In this document: piece by piece, positions 26,298 to 34,100 of the stretch
Layout: every line of letters starts with the position of its first letter
Position numbering within the stretch: position 1 is the first letter of the stretch
Assembly (NCBI GenBank): GCA_947585965.1
Contig: CANPXK010000022.1
Span: forward strand, 1-34,100
From: an uncultured Clostridia bacterium
GTDB lineage: Bacteria > Bacillota > Clostridia > Oscillospirales > Acutalibacteraceae
Length of the DNA stretch: 34,100 bases
Direction of reading: 5' to 3'
Position numbers and translations under genes: made by a program
The notes under the pieces: generated by a model
The model's input: the letters and a program-made list of their open reading frames with translations, nothing else
Told to the model about the DNA's origin: nothing
Databases searched by the model: none

Positions 26298-27548
26298 TTA
26301 TGTTGCCGTTCCGGTTGCATCGCCAATTACGCTATAAATACCGAACATCGGAAGAATCATAGCTACAACAACTGTACCAACAACTACACCGATTACAACG
26401 GTCATAATAGGTGTCATTGCATCTGTAAGTTTCTGAGTTGATTCATCACTCTGCTCTTCAAAAAGCTCAGCCATTTTGAACAGTGAATCGCCAAGCATAC
26501 CGGATTCCTCACCGACACGAACCATCGACACAAGAATGGGGTCGAAGACGGGATGTTTACCCATTGCTTCATTTATCGTTACACCTATCTGTACATCGTC
26601 AATAACTTCCTGAATCTGCTGCTTAACATGGATATTAGGAACAGCATCGCGTGCAAGACCCATTGCCCTGTGAATAGGTATACCTGCCTCGGTAAGAGTC
26701 GACATAAGACGACAGAAACGTGCAAGTGAAGTCTGGCGTATTATGGGACCTATGAGAGGAACCTTCAGGGACAGCTTTGCCAAGAACATCTGGAAATCCG
26801 CATTATTCTTCTTGAGGGTTATTATTGCAACAGCAATAACCACAACAAAGATAATGATAAGCCACCAATAACCTATAAGAACATCCGAGAATGACATAAG
26901 TGCAAGAGTCAGTCCCGGCAACTCTGCTCCGAAGGAGCCGTATGTATCCTTAAAGGTCGGGAGAACGAATCCGCAGAGAATTATGATAAGTGCAATAACG
27001 AGAACGATAAGGAAGATAGGATATGTAAAAGCACTTCTTAGTTTACCGGAAAGTGCGATATCCTTCTTACAGATAAGCGCACACTGCTGGAAAGCCGAAT
27101 CCAGACGACCGTTCGCCTCACCCGCTTCAATAATACTTATATAAACACCGGGGAAACCGACAAAGTTTTTCATGGATTGGGAAAGAGTAAAACCGTTATA
27201 CAGATTCTCATTGATTTCACGAAGTATTTTCTGCATTGCGGCATCCTTTTCGGAATCAATCATAATCTGCATTGACATTGAAAGGTTAATACCTGCCTTC
27301 ATCATCATGCCGAGCTGATTGAAGAGCATAAGCAGGACTTTTTTCTTAATCTTTTTGTTATGAACGTCACCGCTCATGTCCATCTGCCATATACTTGTCG
27401 GGACATCCGAGCCTGCTGCTTCTTTAATATCCTGAACGATAAGTCCTTTTTCACGAAGCATCGCTACAGCCTGACTTTGTGTATCTGCCTCAACCGCACC
27501 CTCTTTTTTCTGATTTCTGGCATTCATCGCCACGTATTTATATTTCAA
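26298..27548 (-). CDS. pilC: Type IV pilus inner-membrane platform protein PilC
   Basis: 416 residues of the PilC/GspF family. The start is TTG 27548 with GGGGTGAG ahead. The N-terminal segment (YKYVAMNARNQKKEGAVEA) is typical. Two GspF repeats each end in membrane helices: the first has FNQLGMMMKAGINL and the second has FCRLMSTLTEAGIPI and VRVGEESGML. It forms the membrane platform on which PilB and PilT act. It lies 13 bases after pilT on the same strand. Confidence 0.95.
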   Translation of the reverse strand: MKYKYVAMNARNQKKEGAVEADTQSQAVAMLREKGLIVQDIKEAAGSDVPTSIWQMDMSGDVHNKKIKKKVLLMLFNQLGMMMKAGINLSMSMQIMIDSEKDAAMQKILREINENLYNGFTLSQSMKNFVGFPGVYISIIEAGEANGRLDSAFQQCALICKKDIALSGKLRSAFTYPIFLIVLVIALIIILCGFVLPTFKDTYGSFGAELPGLTLALMSFSDVLIGYWWLIIIFVVVIAVAIITLKKNNADFQMFLAKLSLKVPLIGPIIRQTSLARFCRLMSTLTEAGIPIHRAMGLARDAVPNIHVKQQIQEVIDDVQIGVTINEAMGKHPVFDPILVSMVRVGEESGMLGDSLFKMAELFEEQSDESTQKLTDAMTPIMTVVIGVVVGTVVVAMILPMFGIYSVIGDATGTAT

Positions 27549-27561
27549 GACAACTCACCCC

Positions 27562-28608
27562 TTATCTTCTGGCATCAGTGTCGCCTATATCAAAGTTCCA
27601 TGCCTTTGCAACCTGCTCCGTTATAAGTCCCTGTGCAAGGAGATTGTCTATACTCTTGCTCATGGTTATCATGCCGTACTGCTGTCCGAGCTGTATGGAC
27701 TGCTGTATATTAGCTACCTTATTCTCACGGATAAGGTTACTGATAGCACCGGTAACAAACATTATTTCAAATGCCGCAATACGTCCTCCTGTTGCTCTGG
27801 GGAGAAGTCTTTGTGAAATAACAGCCTTAAGTGAAGTGGAAAGCTGTACCCTGATCTGCTGCTGCTGATCCGGCGGGAAGATATCTACAAGACGGTCAAT
27901 AGTCTTTGCCGCACCCTCAGTATGAACCGTTGAGAATACAAGGTGACCTGTTTCAGTTGCCGTAAGTGCTATCTGAATGGACTCACGGTCACGCATTTCT
28001 CCGACAAGTATTATATCCGGATCCTCACGCATTGCAGCTCTCAGCGCCATAGGATACGAACGACTGTCAAGACCTATTTCCCTCTGATTTATAATACAGC
28101 GTTTCGGTGTGTGCAAAAACTCAACAGGATCCTCAATAGTGATAATATGCTTACTCTTATATTTATTTATTTCATTTATAAGGGCTGCAAGAGTTGTTGA
28201 CTTACCTGAACCGGTAGGTCCGCACATAAGAACAAGTCCCGAATTAAGGTCAAGTGTCTTTCTTATTGAATTTGGAAGATTCAGGGTCGAAAGCTCGGGA
28301 ACAACGCTGTTTATTACACGAAGTACAAGTGATGTACCGTTACGCTGTCTGAATGCATTTGCTCTGAAACGTCCGCACTCCCCTATTTCTACAGCGGCAT
28401 CCGCCTCACCTGTTGCAAGAAAGGTTTCAAACCTGGACTGGTTGAGAACCGCTTTGATAATTGCCGTAACCTCAGCCTCTTTCAATGCCGGGTCATTTGT
28501 AAAAAACGCATTGCCATGCAAACGGTATGCCGGGTGATTTCCCGATGCTATATGTATATCGGATGCGCCCTTACCGACGGCTTCTTTTACAAGGCTATAA
28601 AAATCCAT
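27562..28608 (-). CDS. pilT: Type IV pilus retraction ATPase PilT
   Basis: 348 residues, typical PilT length. It has an N-terminal PAS-like domain (GASDIHIASGNHPAYR), Walker A GPTGSGKSTT (about 131-140), an Asp box, Walker B ILVGEMRDRES and a His box (TGHLVFSTVHTEGAAKTIDRL). The retraction-type motif of PilT is present near TIDRLVDIFPP. It powers pilus disassembly and so twitching. It lies in the operon between pilB and pilC, with GGGG ahead of the start. Confidence 0.96.
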   Translation of the reverse strand: MDFYSLVKEAVGKGASDIHIASGNHPAYRLHGNAFFTNDPALKEAEVTAIIKAVLNQSRFETFLATGEADAAVEIGECGRFRANAFRQRNGTSLVLRVINSVVPELSTLNLPNSIRKTLDLNSGLVLMCGPTGSGKSTTLAALINEINKYKSKHIITIEDPVEFLHTPKRCIINQREIGLDSRSYPMALRAAMREDPDIILVGEMRDRESIQIALTATETGHLVFSTVHTEGAAKTIDRLVDIFPPDQQQQIRVQLSTSLKAVISQRLLPRATGGRIAAFEIMFVTGAISNLIRENKVANIQQSIQLGQQYGMITMSKSIDNLLAQGLITEQVAKAWNFDIGDTDARR

Positions 28609-28670
28609 TATAATCTACCCCATTCTGTGTATAGAATTTGTGCCGAAACACTTTTTATATGCTGATCTCA

Positions 28671-30374
28671 TCAATCATTTGAGATCGTCATGTCAATATA
28701 TTCCTCATAGGAGGTAAGACCCTGGAGTACATCTCTTCTGACATTCTCCTTCATCGGTATCATACCTTCCTCGATTGCCATATCTCTCAGTTCATCTGTA
28801 CTGACTCCCTGTGTAATTGCCCTTTTCAGCGTTGTTGTCAGGAGCATAACCTCATGAACGGCGATACGTCCCTTATATCCCTTCATATTGCATTTTTCAC
28901 AACCTACAGGACGATAAAGTGTTATCTCCTCTTTTTCATCAAGTCCCAGACCTATACGCTGGTTCAGATCCGGGTTGTATGCCTCCTTACAGTTCGTACA
29001 AAGTCTTCTTGCAAGCTTCTGTGCTATAATTCCCAAGAGTGCGGAAGACACCATATACGGCTCAATTCCCATATCCACAAGACGTGCAACGGAACTCGGT
29101 GCGTCATAGGTATGAAGTGTTGAAAGAACAAGGTGTCCCGTGATAGCTGCCTGCACAGCTATACCTGCTGTTTCGCCGTCACGAATCTCACCGATCATTA
29201 TAATATCGGGATCCTGACGAAGAATACTTCTCAGGGCTGCCGCAAAGGTAAGACCTGCCTTCTCGTTTGTCTGTACCTGTGTTATACCTTGCTGTATCAT
29301 TTCTACAGGGTCTTCAACCGTAATTATGTTTATGTCCTCACCCATCACCTCATGCAATGCGGTATAAAGCGTTGTCGATTTACCCGAACCGGTAGCACCG
29401 GTTACAAGGATAATACCTCTGTGGCTCTTTACGAGATGATCAAACTTTTCAAGATTTTCGGGAAGGAATCCGATATTATCCTTTCTGAGTTCCATTCCGA
29501 GTGAGGTCGTAATACGCATAACTATCTTCTCGCCAAACATACACGGAAGAACGGAAATACGGAAATCTATATCCTGTCCGCCGACACGGTATTTGATACG
29601 ACCGTCCTGAGGTATACGTTTTTCCGCTATATTCATATTTCCTATGAACTTGATACGTGACGTTACCGAAGGTATGAGCTCAGAAGCGGTTTCCATATAT
29701 ATCTGCAGCTTACCGTCTATACGGAACCTGATTCTGAGACAGGTCTCCATAGGCTCTATATGAATATCGGATGCTTTGGAAAAAATCGCTTCCTCAATCA
29801 TACTGTTTACAAAACGTATAATCGGCTGGTCGTTTGCTGATGCATCCTGAGCAGCCGCAGCCTCGGCCTCAAGCTCTGCCTTTGACTTTCCTCCGCTCTT
29901 TGACTCAAGGAATTCCTTCGCATCATCAATCGCCTTTTTTGCGGCATACATTTCACGGAACTTATTTCCTATCTTTGTACCCTCCGCAATAACAGGCATT
30001 ATCTTCATCTTTGTTGTAATTCCGATATCCTGTATTCCGTTATAGTTTGTCGGGTCGGCCATGGCAACAGTCAGAAAACGTCCGTTTTTCTCTACTGCTA
30101 TCGCCATATGCTTCTGTGCTATATCCTCGGGAATGATACCCGATATATCTTCGGGAATCTGTACCTCATCGAGATCCACATAGGGTATCCTGAGCTGTTG
30201 TTCGAGTGCCTTACAAACCTGCAGCTCCGTTACCGTGCCATCCTCAACAAGAATATCCGCAAGACGCTTTCCGCTCTCACTCTTCTGTTTTTTAAGTGCA
30301 TCGTCAAGCTGCTCATCGGTTATGGCACCGACATCAATAAGAATTTGTCCTATTTTAAGACGATTTGCTTTCAT
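28671..30374 (-). CDS. pilB: Type IV pilus assembly ATPase PilB
   Basis: 567 residues. The N-terminal MshEN-type domain covers about 1-150 with two repeats of the pattern KIGQILIDVGAITDEQL and RLADILVEDGTVTELQV, which in relatives binds cyclic di-GMP. The ATPase domain has Walker A GATGSGKSTT (about 324-333) and IIMIGEIRDGETA. The tetra-Cys zinc site CTNC with CEKC is typical of extension ATPases. It drives pilin polymerisation from PilC. The first Arg-Leu-Gly of the MshEN motif reads Lys-Ile-Gly and the second Arg-Leu-Ala, so cyclic di-GMP binding is uncertain. GGGAGC precedes the start. Confidence 0.96.
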   Translation of the reverse strand: MKANRLKIGQILIDVGAITDEQLDDALKKQKSESGKRLADILVEDGTVTELQVCKALEQQLRIPYVDLDEVQIPEDISGIIPEDIAQKHMAIAVEKNGRFLTVAMADPTNYNGIQDIGITTKMKIMPVIAEGTKIGNKFREMYAAKKAIDDAKEFLESKSGGKSKAELEAEAAAAQDASANDQPIIRFVNSMIEEAIFSKASDIHIEPMETCLRIRFRIDGKLQIYMETASELIPSVTSRIKFIGNMNIAEKRIPQDGRIKYRVGGQDIDFRISVLPCMFGEKIVMRITTSLGMELRKDNIGFLPENLEKFDHLVKSHRGIILVTGATGSGKSTTLYTALHEVMGEDINIITVEDPVEMIQQGITQVQTNEKAGLTFAAALRSILRQDPDIIMIGEIRDGETAGIAVQAAITGHLVLSTLHTYDAPSSVARLVDMGIEPYMVSSALLGIIAQKLARRLCTNCKEAYNPDLNQRIGLGLDEKEEITLYRPVGCEKCNMKGYKGRIAVHEVMLLTTTLKRAITQGVSTDELRDMAIEEGMIPMKENVRRDVLQGLTSYEEYIDMTISND

Positions 30375-30398
30375 AATTTCAGCTCCCGATTTTAAGTA

Positions 30399-31331
30399 TT
30401 AAAATAAATTCATGTATAATTGTACCAAAAATTTTACAAGATCAAACAAAACCACGTATAGGGCGAACGCCGCAACCAGGTACGGTCCGAAAGCAAGATA
30501 CGAACCGAACCCGATACTCTCGTCTTCATCCTCGTCCGCTGCGGACTCTTCTCCGATGTCATCGGCTTCAGTCAGGCTTACACCCTCACCGGAAGACAAA
30601 ACCTCAGAAGATGTCTGTTCCTTATCAATATCTTCGTTCTCATTTCCCGGTTCTGCGGAGTGTCCGCCGTGTATAATTTTTGATATGATTATTATTGCCA
30701 CAAAAAATACTGTAGCTGTTACTATCGCAATGATAAATGCCGTAACTGTGCCCGGGAAACCCGTCAGGATACCGCCTGCCAGAAACAGCTTGACATCTCC
30801 GAAGCCCATTCCGTCGCGCTTATATATCAACATTCCTATGAAATCCACAAGCAGCATTGTTCCTGCTCCTATACCGGCACCGGCAAGCGGTGACCACCAT
30901 GCGGAATGTAATATGTTATATCCGCGCACTATATCATATACGCTTATCACTATGGCAAGTATCCCCAGGAGGATCGTAAACTGATCCGGTATGATCTGAT
31001 ATTTTATATCCGCTATCGCAATAAGCAGACAATCGAAAAGTATCAATGAAAGGACACAGAAATAAATATCATAGCCCTTATTGAACTGCAGTCTGCAAAG
31101 AACAAGACAAGCCGTCATCAACAAAGAAACTGCTATTCCCGACGGCAGATATCTTACCCTTTTGCCGGTCAACAGATCCTCGGACGGGGTCTCATTATAA
31201 TCGCATAACCATTTGGCGGGTATGCGATTAATAATGTGGTAACCCACGGCAGTCAAAGCAAAACCGAGCGGCAAACATAATATCACCCATATCATTCCAA
31301 CAGGCGAAATCAAATAACTAAACGGCTGCAT
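30399..31331 (-). CDS. Type IV prepilin peptidase / leader peptidase (PilD family)
   Basis: 310 residues, multi-helix aspartyl protease that removes prepilin leaders and probably N-methylates them. The N-terminal segment (INRIPAKWLCDYNE) matches clostridial members. The catalytic aspartates are in IADIKYQIIPD and in the GxGD-type GMGFGDVK. The usual two CxxC pairs of the N-terminal methylase lobe are missing, as in many Bacillota. Between the last helices lies a roughly 60-residue Glu/Asp/Ser-rich insertion (about 230-285), predicted cytosolic and disordered, which I do not know from the family. GGAGAG is ahead of the start. Confidence 0.92.
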   Translation of the reverse strand: MQPFSYLISPVGMIWVILCLPLGFALTAVGYHIINRIPAKWLCDYNETPSEDLLTGKRVRYLPSGIAVSLLMTACLVLCRLQFNKGYDIYFCVLSLILFDCLLIAIADIKYQIIPDQFTILLGILAIVISVYDIVRGYNILHSAWWSPLAGAGIGAGTMLLVDFIGMLIYKRDGMGFGDVKLFLAGGILTGFPGTVTAFIIAIVTATVFFVAIIIISKIIHGGHSAEPGNENEDIDKEQTSSEVLSSGEGVSLTEADDIGEESAADEDEDESIGFGSYLAFGPYLVAAFALYVVLFDLVKFLVQLYMNLF

Positions 31332-31358
31332 CAGAATCTCTCCGTACTTTTACGCCTG

Positions 31359-32042
31359 TCATGCTGCTGAAGAAACAGCAGACGTACTTGATGTATTATT
31401 AGCCTGATTCTTCGTCATATCAAAGAAGTAAAGCTGTATTTCAAGTGTCGTCTCATAAAGCTTATCGGCACTCTCGGTAGTCTGTTTTGAACCCTCTGCG
31501 GCAGTTTCTCCTTCAGTTGTCGTTGCCTGCATTTGCTCCTCGGAGACAGATACCTTACTTACAAAGTATGAACCGTTGGATTCGGATTCAAAATACTTTA
31601 ATGTTTCAATCAATTTCTGTTCGGTCGTTGTGAAAGAAAATTTAATTGTTGTAACATACAACGGATCTCCGGTAGCGGAAACTCTGCCCTCGCTGTCAGG
31701 TTTTCTTTCATTGATTGTAAGACTTGAGAGGTCATAACCGAGATCCTCAAGCATATCTCTGATATCATCTGCCGTCTTATCCGCATTGATAGTCAAAGCA
31801 GCACTCTTCTTCTCACATTCGTCCTTCATCTCATTTATTTTTGCCTGAACTTCATTGGCACGATCAAGATAATCTTTATACATATTTATCTGTGAATCTG
31901 CCGATGCATGGTCAGAATTATATTTATCTATCTTCTGGGAAAAAGGTATCTGCACAGCCACAAGGAATATTATACAAACCACCAATATAAACAGAATTAC
32001 CCATACAAATTTAGGAATCGTAAAAGATTGTTTTTTATCCAT
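31359..32042 (-). CDS. PilO-like type IV pilus alignment protein
   Basis: 227 residues. A short basic cytosolic end (MDKKQSFTIPK) is followed by one membrane helix (VWVILFILVVCIIFLVA), a coiled-coil segment (about 40-85) and a ferredoxin-like globular domain (TTIKFSFTTTEQKLIETLKYFES, read in part). A Ser/Thr/Glu-rich tail ends the protein. This order matches PilO, and its place straight after the PilM-PilN fusion supports it. It acts outside the membrane to align the platform. GGAGGT lies ahead of the start. Confidence 0.78.
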   Translation of the reverse strand: MDKKQSFTIPKFVWVILFILVVCIIFLVAVQIPFSQKIDKYNSDHASADSQINMYKDYLDRANEVQAKINEMKDECEKKSAALTINADKTADDIRDMLEDLGYDLSSLTINERKPDSEGRVSATGDPLYVTTIKFSFTTTEQKLIETLKYFESESNGSYFVSKVSVSEEQMQATTTEGETAAEGSKQTTESADKLYETTLEIQLYFFDMTKNQANNTSSTSAVSSAA

Positions 32043-32067
32043 TTTAGTTTACCTCCGTCAGGTTATA

Positions 32068-33891
32068 TCAGGCAGCACTGCTTTCCGATTCTGTCCCGGA
32101 TGCTGCACCGCTGCTTTCGGAGCCCCCGGTTGTCTGAGAACTCCCCTCTGCCGTATCGGTTGCGCTGCCTGATTGGGTTCCCTCGGTATTTGCGGCAGCC
32201 TCCTCTGCGGCAAGAATTGTTTCATCCGTTACATCAAGAATTATGTCAGCTCTTATTCTCTGAAGCGGATTTGTTCCGGTCGCCGTCCTGTCGATAACAG
32301 TATTTACATCTATCGAGTCCTGAAGCTTGAAATAGCCGGTGTCTATAAGCTCATTCTTGAATTTGATGAAATCATCATATTTATCAAGATCAACACTTGT
32401 CACCACCGTATGTTTTGTACTGTCTATATCAAAATCCGTACAGGATGCAACCTTATCCCTTACCTGAGAGAAAAATTCCGTAGCTACATCAGCCGACTTC
32501 AGACTCGTATCGGGAAGCATTTCAAGGTTTGTTTCAACGTTAGCAAGTGCCTCCGTCCACTGTTTCTCTTCGCTTATCAGCTGCTTAGCCGGAGCGTAAT
32601 TGACGTTGTTAAGCTCTTTGTTATCATTGCTTTCACGCATATAAAGAGCCCCCCACCATCCGAGTACGGCAATCATCCATATAGCCGCAGCCACACCGAT
32701 ACCGGTTGCTACAAGCTTACCGATCTTTGAGGTATTGTCATTTGCCATAGCCGTGAGTATATTCGTTTCACCCATCAAAAGGTTTGCTTCTGACGGCGGC
32801 ATTGTCAAAAGACCGTTCAGTGTTATAAATGATGTCGCATCATAATTCTTCTCGGCAGCCGCAGAATCTGCATTCGGAGGAAGCGATGCGCCGGAGAACA
32901 ATCTCGTTACATTTTCAAAAGGAGCCGTAAGTCCGATCTGACGGCAATAGTTTACAATATTCGGAAGCTTCGCCAAAGCATCAACAAGAACGATCTCATC
33001 AATATCAAGACGCTTCTGTGACATTACAAGCTGAATATTCCTCATAACCTCAGAAGCCGCCGTATCAAGCATCATCATCGTCTGCTTGCGTGTATTTGCA
33101 GACTTGCACTTCTCGCATATACCCAAGCCTTCCTGACGTATAAGCTCAATAGCACCGAGCTTGCTCATACCAAACTCCAGCGAGAACAGCTCTGCTATAT
33201 CTTCAAGAACGCTCGCCGACGACTGCTGGAAAACAGGCGCACCGTTATGCAGCAATACGATACGGGTTGCAACAAAATCCATACTTATAACAGCCACGGC
33301 TCTGGTTGCCGAGTTTATATCTGCTTTCGATGTATAAAGCATACCTGCTATAGGCGGTACTATTTTTACAACATTCACACCCTCTGCGGCAAAGAAAGCT
33401 CTCAGGTTTGTGAGAAGCTCCGTTTTGATAGCGAAAAGGGAAGCCGATATTTCATCATTCTTGCTTGCTTTACCATACTGTTGACCATACTCAAAATTGA
33501 GTATAGTATACTTTTCAACCTCTTGATGGAGCAATTTTTCTGCCTCCACCCTCGCAAATGTCGGGAGGAGCTTTTCCTTTGCGGCAGGATGTTTATACTC
33601 CTTAGTGATAAGCACATCCTCATCCTCTATGCATATAAAAACATCGCCAAGCACTATGCTTGCGCTTTCTGCACACCTCTTAACGAAAGCTGCAAGCTCG
33701 TCGCCTTTTTCATAGGGGTGATCTTTAAGAGATTCATTCAGTTCAAAGATCTGGGGGACGGAAAAAGTTGAAGCCATAGACGGCCTTTTGTTTTTTACTG
33801 CAAAACCGCTGCCCTCGGGTTTATCATATTTTGCCGGGGTAAGAATAAGCAATCCTCTGGTTAATTGCAGAATTGTAGCTGTTGTTTCCAT
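32068..33891 (-). CDS. PilM-PilN fusion protein of the type IV pilus machine
   Basis: 607 residues. About 1-385 resembles the actin-like PilM ATPase (SFAV-type strand, VAVISMDFVATRIVLLHNG, DIDEIVLVDALAKLPNI). It includes a CEKC pair at about 253-256 that I do not expect in PilM. A single helix follows at about 390-415 (GIGVAAAIWMIAVLGWW). The outer part has a short coil and a PilN-like ferredoxin domain (VVTSVDLDKYDDFIKFKNEL, read in part), then a Ser/Gly/Thr-rich tail from about 565. PilM is normally a separate soluble protein bound to the N-terminus of PilN, so this gene joins the two partners. It is the first gene of the pilus operon, with a weak ribosome binding site. Confidence 0.8.
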   Translation of the reverse strand: METTATILQLTRGLLILTPAKYDKPEGSGFAVKNKRPSMASTFSVPQIFELNESLKDHPYEKGDELAAFVKRCAESASIVLGDVFICIEDEDVLITKEYKHPAAKEKLLPTFARVEAEKLLHQEVEKYTILNFEYGQQYGKASKNDEISASLFAIKTELLTNLRAFFAAEGVNVVKIVPPIAGMLYTSKADINSATRAVAVISMDFVATRIVLLHNGAPVFQQSSASVLEDIAELFSLEFGMSKLGAIELIRQEGLGICEKCKSANTRKQTMMMLDTAASEVMRNIQLVMSQKRLDIDEIVLVDALAKLPNIVNYCRQIGLTAPFENVTRLFSGASLPPNADSAAAEKNYDATSFITLNGLLTMPPSEANLLMGETNILTAMANDNTSKIGKLVATGIGVAAAIWMIAVLGWWGALYMRESNDNKELNNVNYAPAKQLISEEKQWTEALANVETNLEMLPDTSLKSADVATEFFSQVRDKVASCTDFDIDSTKHTVVTSVDLDKYDDFIKFKNELIDTGYFKLQDSIDVNTVIDRTATGTNPLQRIRADIILDVTDETILAAEEAAANTEGTQSGSATDTAEGSSQTTGGSESSGAASGTESESSAA

Positions 33892-34026
33892 AAATACACC
33901 ACACTCTTATAAATTTTTTCTCTGACTGTCGGATAAACACAACGGAAGAGTGCAAACCTAAAACCCATCGGTCGTATTCCGACCTTTGGGTTTATTGTAC
34001 AATGGTCCCCGCGTTAGAATATCCTT
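33892..34026 (-). promoter_or_regulatory. Structured leader RNA of the pilus operon
   Basis: The predicted leader of about 135 bases holds two elements. The first is a nested hairpin (33961-33993): outer AAACCCA/TGGGTTT, an AA/GA internal loop, and inner GGTCG-GAATA-CGACC. The second is a 7-bp pairing of CACTCTT (33946-33952) with AAGAGTG (33902-33908), which overlaps the start-proximal ribosome-binding area. The 10-base palindrome ATTGTACAAT lies at 33994-34003. No known riboswitch class is recognised. The first hairpin with its short T-run could also be a terminator or attenuator. Confidence 0.45.
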
Positions 34027-34032
34027 TTTATT

Positions 34033-34061
34033 AGTTTATCACAAAAAAGACAAAAAGCCAA
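34033..34061 (-). promoter_or_regulatory. Predicted promoter of the pilus operon
   Basis: On the minus strand, TTGGCT (34056-34061), a 17-base spacer and TAAACT (34033-34038). The start would be near 34026. The match is moderate and the DNA is AT-rich. Confidence 0.4.
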
Positions 34062-34100
34062 TGATTTTTTTATAAAAAAATGTATTTTATGCATATCGTT

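Noticed and set aside
26175-26441. 88-residue plus-strand frame between the prepilins and pilC
   Set aside because: It overlaps the end of pilC antisense, has Cys/His/Asn-rich shadow composition and no ribosome binding site, and covers the hairpin at 26217-26248.
33892-34026. Known cyclic di-GMP-I or -II riboswitch
   Set aside because: The conserved cores I recall for these classes (for example GGACGCAAAGCC in class I) are not present; only hairpin geometry and context are suggestive.

Overview
The window reads as chromosomal DNA of a low-to-moderate GC, single-membrane (monoderm) Bacillota, most likely a gut Clostridia of the Oscillospiraceae/Ruminococcus type. This is an inference from the rimP-nusA-rnpM-ylxQ-infB order, the AT-rich promoters with strong GGAGG ribosome binding sites, the long pyruvate kinase, Ser/Glu-rich lipoproteins, and a type IV pilus set with no outer-membrane secretin in view. 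No rRNA, tRNA, CRISPR array or intact mobile element was seen.

Layout. 1-403: a non-coding repeat, two exact-length 128-bp units plus a 147-bp end module, butting against the trkH stop codon. 404-4681: potassium handling, with trkA-trkH on the minus strand and, divergently, a six-helix voltage-gated-type K+ channel carrying two RCK-C domains. 4911-6695: pyruvate kinase with the extra C-terminal PEP-utiliser-like domain. 6858-9861: two cell-envelope genes, a lipoprotein whose 3' end looks fused to decayed DNA, and a membrane-anchored VanY-type D,D-carboxypeptidase. 9862-10624: non-coding, with a long inverted repeat, a transposase remnant, a possible short transcript with its own promoter and terminator, and a second copy of the repeat. 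10625-17663: a minus-strand run comprising an unknown two-CxxC protein, secA, a lipoprotein, an acidic-tailed unknown protein, an ECF transporter S component and birA. 18076-24504: an unknown 391-residue protein, then the nusA operon (rimP, nusA, rnpM, ylxQ, infB) behind a promoter and a very strong leader hairpin. 24743-33891: a minus-strand type IV pilus operon, ordered in transcription as PilM-PilN fusion, PilO-like, prepilin peptidase, PilB, PilT, PilC, then two prepilin-like genes behind a separate promoter. 33892-34061: a structured leader and probable promoter for the pilus operon.

How the parts work together. The pilus genes form a nearly complete inner-membrane machine: assembly ATPase PilB, retraction ATPase PilT, platform PilC, peptidase, alignment proteins PilM/N/O and two pilins, so a retractable twitching pilus is the expected product. 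A major pilin is not obvious in the window. The K+ genes pair an uptake system with a channel. The nusA cluster couples transcription elongation/termination to translation initiation.

The items most worth a second look are the leader RNA ahead of the pilus operon, the repeat family with compensatory hairpin changes at the 3' ends of trkH and birA, the PilM-PilN fusion, the prepilin peptidase with an acidic insertion and no cysteine pairs, and the decayed strip around 7950-8212 and 9920-10340.
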